From contig DISA01000036.1 of assembly GCA_002421915.1 (NCBI GenBank), positions 1-16,640 of the forward strand: 16,640 nt of DNA, written 5' to 3'. Origin of the DNA: Gallionellaceae bacterium UBA6222. Lineage in GTDB: Bacteria > Pseudomonadota > Gammaproteobacteria > Burkholderiales > Gallionellaceae. Of this stretch, positions 13,978 through 16,640 are shown one piece after another; positions within the stretch are counted from its first letter, which is position 1; each line of letters begins with the position of its first letter. The notes beneath the pieces were generated by a model that worked only from the letters and a program-made list of their open reading frames with translations, did no database searches and had not been told where the DNA came from. The translations under genes and the position numbers were made by a program.

Positions 13978-15320
13978 GCACACCGGAGCAGAGGGTGTTG
14001 ATCGTGGATGACGAGCCGGACATTCTGGAGCTGCTGGAGCTGGCGTTATTGCGCATGGGATTGCAGGTATTGCGGGCCGATGGCGTTGCTGCTGCCCTGC
14101 GCCATCTGGAGACACAGAAATTCTCCCTCTGTCTGACCGACATGCGCATGCAGAACGGCAATGGGCTGGATATCGTGCGCCATATTGCGGAGCGCAATCT
14201 GGATGTGCCGGTGGCGGTAATCACGGCGCACGGCAATCTGGAAAATGCAGTGGCAGCACTCAAGGCGGGCGCGTTCGATTACCTGTCGAAGCCTGTGTCG
14301 CTGGAGCAGTTGCGCTCATTGGTTAATTCTGCCCTGCGTCTGCCGGGTTGCCGCAGCGGTACCGATGAGGTGTTGAGCGGATTACTGGGAGAGGCACCCG
14401 CGATGTTGCAGGTACGCGAGCTGATTGCACGCGTGGCACGCAGTCAGGCTCCGGTGCATATCAGCGGTGAGTCGGGTAGCGGCAAGGAATTGGCGGCACG
14501 GCTGATCGTGACGCACAGCGCGCGCTGCGGCCAGCCATTCGTGCCGGTCAATTGCGGCGCGATTCCGGAGCAGCTGATGGAAAGTGAATTCTTCGGCTAT
14601 CGCAAGGGTGCCTTCACCGGCGCCGACAAGGATAAAGAAGGGTTGTTTCAGGCCGCACACCAGGGCACCCTTTTTCTGGATGAGGTGGCCGAGCTGCCGC
14701 TGGTGATGCAAGTAAAACTGCTGCGTGCCATCCAGGAGAAGAGGGTGCGCCGGGTTGGTGCAGCCGAGGAGGAGGCGGTTGATGTGCGCATTTTGAGCGC
14801 GACGCACCGTGATCTGTCCCGGTGCGTGCAGGAGGGAAAATTCCGCCAGGACTTGTACTACCGCCTGAACGTGATCGCGTTGCGCATGCCCGCACTGCGC
14901 GAGATGCGGGAAGATGTGCCGCCGATTGCGCGTGCGCTGTTGGCGCGGATCGATAGCAGCGGCAAGATCGTGTTTTCAGATGCCGCGTTGCAGGCACTGG
15001 CGGCCTATGGCTTTCCCGGCAATGTGCGTGAACTGGAGAATATCATCGAGCGGGCAGTTGCCTTATGCGAGGATGCGGTCATCCAGCCCGCAGACTTGCA
15101 GTTGACGCCCGTAGGAATGGAGGAAATTGCCCCATCCACTGGCGGCCAATATCCGCTGACTGATTATCTGGACAGAGTCGAGCGCGAGGCAATTGTGGCA
15201 GCGTTGCACCAGACGAATTTCAACCGGACGGCAGCAGCCAAAGTACTGGGGGTAACCTTCAGGGCGTTGCGTTATCGCATGGAACGGCTTGCCATCACCG
15301 GGCAGGATATGCCGCAATGA
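13974..15320 (+). CDS. pilR: Sigma-54-dependent response regulator of the type IV pilus system
   Basis: A 448-residue NtrC-family activator. It has a receiver domain (1-120) with D56 in CLTDMRM, and an AAA+ domain (about 140-375) with Walker A GESGSGKE (165-172), the sigma-54 contact loop GAFTGA (212-217) and Walker B TLFLDEV. A Fis-type helix-turn-helix closes it (about 402-445, NRTAAAKVLGVTFRALRYRM). GTG at 13974 is chosen: it overlaps the pilS stop and AGGGAGA lies about 7 nt upstream. The longer frame from 13923 only adds sequence inside pilS. It activates pilA transcription when phosphorylated by PilS. All motifs look intact. Its stop overlaps the ampD start (ATGA). Confidence 0.94.
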   Translation: MSTPEQRVLIVDDEPDILELLELALLRMGLQVLRADGVAAALRHLETQKFSLCLTDMRMQNGNGLDIVRHIAERNLDVPVAVITAHGNLENAVAALKAGAFDYLSKPVSLEQLRSLVNSALRLPGCRSGTDEVLSGLLGEAPAMLQVRELIARVARSQAPVHISGESGSGKELAARLIVTHSARCGQPFVPVNCGAIPEQLMESEFFGYRKGAFTGADKDKEGLFQAAHQGTLFLDEVAELPLVMQVKLLRAIQEKRVRRVGAAEEEAVDVRILSATHRDLSRCVQEGKFRQDLYYRLNVIALRMPALREMREDVPPIARALLARIDSSGKIVFSDAALQALAAYGFPGNVRELENIIERAVALCEDAVIQPADLQLTPVGMEEIAPSTGGQYPLTDYLDRVEREAIVAALHQTNFNRTAAAKVLGVTFRALRYRMERLAITGQDMPQ

Positions 15321-15853
15321 AGCCGGATGGGGGCGGCTGGTACAGCGGTGTGCATCGTCTGCCCTCGCCCAATTTTGATGCGCGCCCGGCACACACGCCC
15401 ATCTCGCTGTTGGTGATCCATAGCATTAGCCTGCCGCCGGATGAGTTTGGCGGGCACGGCATCTGCCAGCTCTTCACCAACACTCTGGATTGCAGCACAC
15501 ACCCCTACTACGCGCAACTGGCCGGGTTGCATGTGTCGGCCCATTTCCTGGTGCGGCGCGACGGCAGTATCTTCCAGTTTGTGGGATGCGCATACCGTGC
15601 CTGGCATGCCGGGGTTTCGCAATGGCAGGCGCGGCTGCATTGCAATGATTATTCGATCGGGATTGAGCTGGAGGGATGTGACAGCGCACCTTTCGAGTCG
15701 CGCCAGTATCTTGCACTGATCCGCCTGACGCGTCACCTCAAGCGCTACTACCCGCTGCACCAGATTGTCGGTCATGCCGACATCGCACCCGGACGCAAGA
15801 CTGACCCCGGCCCACTGTTTGATTGGGAGCGTTATCTCGGACAGCTCAGGTAA
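15317..15853 (+). CDS. ampD: 1,6-anhydro-N-acetylmuramoyl-L-alanine amidase
   Basis: A 178-residue cytoplasmic zinc amidase that removes the peptide from 1,6-anhydroMurNAc-peptides during murein recycling. In many Gram-negatives its loss induces AmpC. The family signatures are clear: LLVIHSISLPP (Zn ligand H35), HVSAHFLVRRDGSIFQFV, HAGVS, IGIELEG (catalytic E117) and VGHADIAPGRKTDPGP (Zn ligands H153 and D163). Length is close to E. coli AmpD (183). There is no signal peptide, as expected of AmpD rather than the periplasmic AmiD. It starts inside the pilR stop codon (ATGA), so it is translationally coupled to a pilus regulator. A 9-bp imperfect AT-rich hairpin (AATTTTCAG and CTGAAAAATT, 15857-15890) follows the stop. 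Confidence 0.95.
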   Translation: MKPDGGGWYSGVHRLPSPNFDARPAHTPISLLVIHSISLPPDEFGGHGICQLFTNTLDCSTHPYYAQLAGLHVSAHFLVRRDGSIFQFVGCAYRAWHAGVSQWQARLHCNDYSIGIELEGCDSAPFESRQYLALIRLTRHLKRYYPLHQIVGHADIAPGRKTDPGPLFDWERYLGQLR

Positions 15854-15924
15854 GTAATTTTCAGCCCGGTTGTTGAGAGCCTGAAAAATTTGTGAAAAAT
15901 CTGCAACAAATTGCACCCAATGTA

Positions 15925-15952
15925 TTGACATGTTGCACAAATGGGATACAGT
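15925..15952 (+). promoter_or_regulatory. Sigma-70-like promoter in the AT-rich stretch
   Basis: A perfect -35 hexamer TTGACA (15925-15930) and TACAGT (15947-15952) are separated by 16 bp. The predicted start near 15960 is about 65 nt upstream of the small ORF at 16027 and about 550 nt upstream of the histone-like gene. It could drive either, or a non-coding transcript. Confidence 0.5.
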
Positions 15953-15968
15953 CGCAACCGCAACATGT
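15928..15968. repeat. 9-bp inverted repeat overlapping the promoter
   Basis: ACATGTTGC (15928-15936) and GCAACATGT (15960-15968) are exact reverse complements spaced by 23 nt. They overlap the end of the -35 box and the predicted start site. A smaller palindrome GCAA-CAAA-TTGC lies just upstream at 15903-15914. The arrangement suits a dimeric repressor or a transcript-start hairpin. Confidence 0.5.
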
Positions 15969-16026
15969 AGTGAGTAGAGAGCAACTTTGCTACTACCTAT
16001 AGTTGTTTAAACAAGGGGAGACTAGC

Positions 16027-16161
16027 TTGGGCAAGCTTGAAAACAAGGAAGTCAATTTATTGCCGTTGCAGGTCGTGCTTGAGGCGCAGCCGAGAAACAA
16101 GGCTATCTCTCCGATCGGAACTCGAAGTATATATTCCTCCGAACGACTCTTGCGCCAATGA
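16027..16161 (+). CDS. Possible short ORF, 44 codons, TTG start
   Basis: TTG at 16027 is preceded by AAGGGGAG (16013-16020) with a 6-nt gap, a better ribosome-binding site than many genes here have. It follows a promoter-like sequence. The predicted peptide begins MGKLENKEVNLLPLQVVLEA and ends SSERLLRQ. It has no membrane segment or signal peptide and I recognise no family. It could be a genuine small protein, a leader peptide or the 5' remnant of a degraded gene. Confidence is low because the ORF is short and the codon use cannot be tested. Confidence 0.25.
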   Translation: MGKLENKEVNLLPLQVVLEAQPRNKAISPIGTRSIYSSERLLRQ

Positions 16162-16513
16162 GCCTGACTGATCAATTCCTGCTTGACTACATCTGACTAT
16201 ATGAAACTTGGCCACTGCGTGGTTGTAAAAACAGGTGTAACTCAAATCGAAATAAATTCGGGGCTTCAGTTCCCGCCAAAAAAACTTCCGGGGCAGACAT
16301 ACACGCCGCCGAGAGTGAGCAAACTCTTTGTTCAATTCCATATTTGCCGTTTTACCTTTATCTGGTACAGAGGGTGGCGTTATTCGCCTATGAATGATGT
16401 GAGGGCTGCTCTTGCTGCCTTCTTCACAAGAACTTCAGGCGTGCGCGGTTTGGCATGCTGAAGGTGTAGTAGAGGTTGTTCTTTATTAACTTTCATATCC
16501 TAAGGAGGTTGAA

Positions 16514-16640
16514 ATGGTAGCAGCAAAGAAAGCCAAACCCGCAGTAAAGAAGGCAGTAGCCAAGAAACCGGCTGCTAAAAAGGCCGTTGCCAAGAAGCCA
16601 GTGGCAAAGAAGGCAGTAGCCAAGAAACCGGCTGCTAAAA
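16514..16640 (+). CDS. Histone H1-like Ala/Lys/Pro-rich protein, N-terminal part (runs off the window)
   Basis: Forty-two codons are visible, reading MVAAKKAKPAVKKAVAKKPA and continuing in the same KKAVAKKPAA pattern. This composition is typical of bacterial histone H1-like DNA-binding proteins, whose Lys-rich tails bind DNA non-specifically and help compact the nucleoid. A near-perfect Shine-Dalgarno sequence, TAAGGAGG (16501-16508), lies 5 nt before the ATG, implying strong translation. The gene is encoded by a repeating DNA unit (see 16546-16640). The total length and any globular domain are outside the window. The unusual upstream AT-rich stretch may contain its regulatory region. Confidence 0.85.
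   Translation, partial: MVAAKKAKPAVKKAVAKKPAAKKAVAKKPVAKKAVAKKPAAK
16546..16640 (+). repeat. Tandem coding repeat in the histone-like gene
   Basis: Bases 16546-16580 recur exactly at 16606-16640, a 35-nt match reaching the window end, with a 60-bp period. The stretch between is a diverged 30-bp half-unit, so the basic unit is 30 bp, coding for ten residues of KKAVAKKPAA type. Such repeats change copy number by slippage or recombination. The true repeat number cannot be seen. Confidence 0.85.

Larger units (their letters stand above)
15854..16513. other. AT-richer intergenic stretch without a convincing gene
   Basis: About 660 nt that are visibly richer in A and T than the rest of the window. 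They contain a sigma-70-like promoter (15925-15952), a 9-bp inverted repeat (15928-15968) and one possible short ORF with a good ribosome-binding site (16027-16161). The remaining 16162-16500 is open in more than one frame on both strands, but none has a good start or recognisable protein. It may be a degraded insertion, a leader or a non-coding RNA locus. Confidence 0.5.

Noticed and set aside
16057..16341. A 94-codon minus-strand frame
   Set aside because: It overlaps the better-supported short ORF at 16027-16161, has no clear ribosome-binding site and gives a low-complexity basic/aromatic mixture without a motif.
16183..16461. A 92-codon plus-strand frame starting at TTG
   Set aside because: It has no Shine-Dalgarno sequence before TTG 16183 or ATG 16201 and no recognisable protein. 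The opposite strand is open over the same bases (16057-16341).

Overview
The window looks like a chromosomal piece of a betaproteobacterium, possibly a Nitrosomonadales/Gallionellaceae-type lineage. This rests on three things: the PP0621-family/pilS/pilR/ampD block, an Ala/Lys/Pro histone H1-like gene, and GC-rich codon use. The taxonomic placement is inference from gene content, not from a marker gene.

Layout. (1) 1-581, minus strand: a CoA-binding (YccU-type) protein gene followed by the first 43 codons of dapF. (2) 648-6034, plus strand: a DUF294/CBS nucleotidyltransferase-like regulator overlaps a DnaQ-type 3'-5' exonuclease. A ~230-nt leader follows, then a DUF4212 small symporter subunit, a 609-residue sodium:solute symporter (VC_2705 type), a strong intrinsic terminator and a small YggT-like membrane protein. 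(3) 6052-6189: a nested palindromic MITE-like element. (4) 6211-9121, minus strand: a TctD/TctE-like response regulator and sensor kinase, then an unrecognised 223-residue protein. (5) 9233-11928, plus strand: a second DUF4212/symporter/small-membrane-protein module. Its 695-residue symporter has a long hydrophilic insertion and a canonical EF-hand-like loop. (6) 11979-12055: tRNA-Arg(CCG). (7) 12110-15853: PP0621-family protein, pilS, pilR and ampD, with overlapping stop/start codons from pilS onward. (8) 15854-16513: an AT-richer stretch with a promoter-like site, an inverted repeat and one possible 44-codon ORF. (9) 16514 to the end: the start of a repetitive histone H1-like gene.

How the parts may work together. 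The central ~9 kb holds two paralogous uptake modules (small subunit, Na+/solute symporter, small membrane protein) on either side of a two-component system transcribed divergently from module 2. Module 1 is preceded by the DUF294 and exonuclease pair. Relatives of these symporters are linked to acetate or other short organic acids. The simplest reading is a carbon-uptake locus with two carriers of different properties, sensed by the local kinase, with DUF294/exonuclease as accessory regulators. The substrate and the regulatory links are inference. The pilSR block controls type IV pilus expression through sigma-54, and AmpD recycles anhydromuropeptides.
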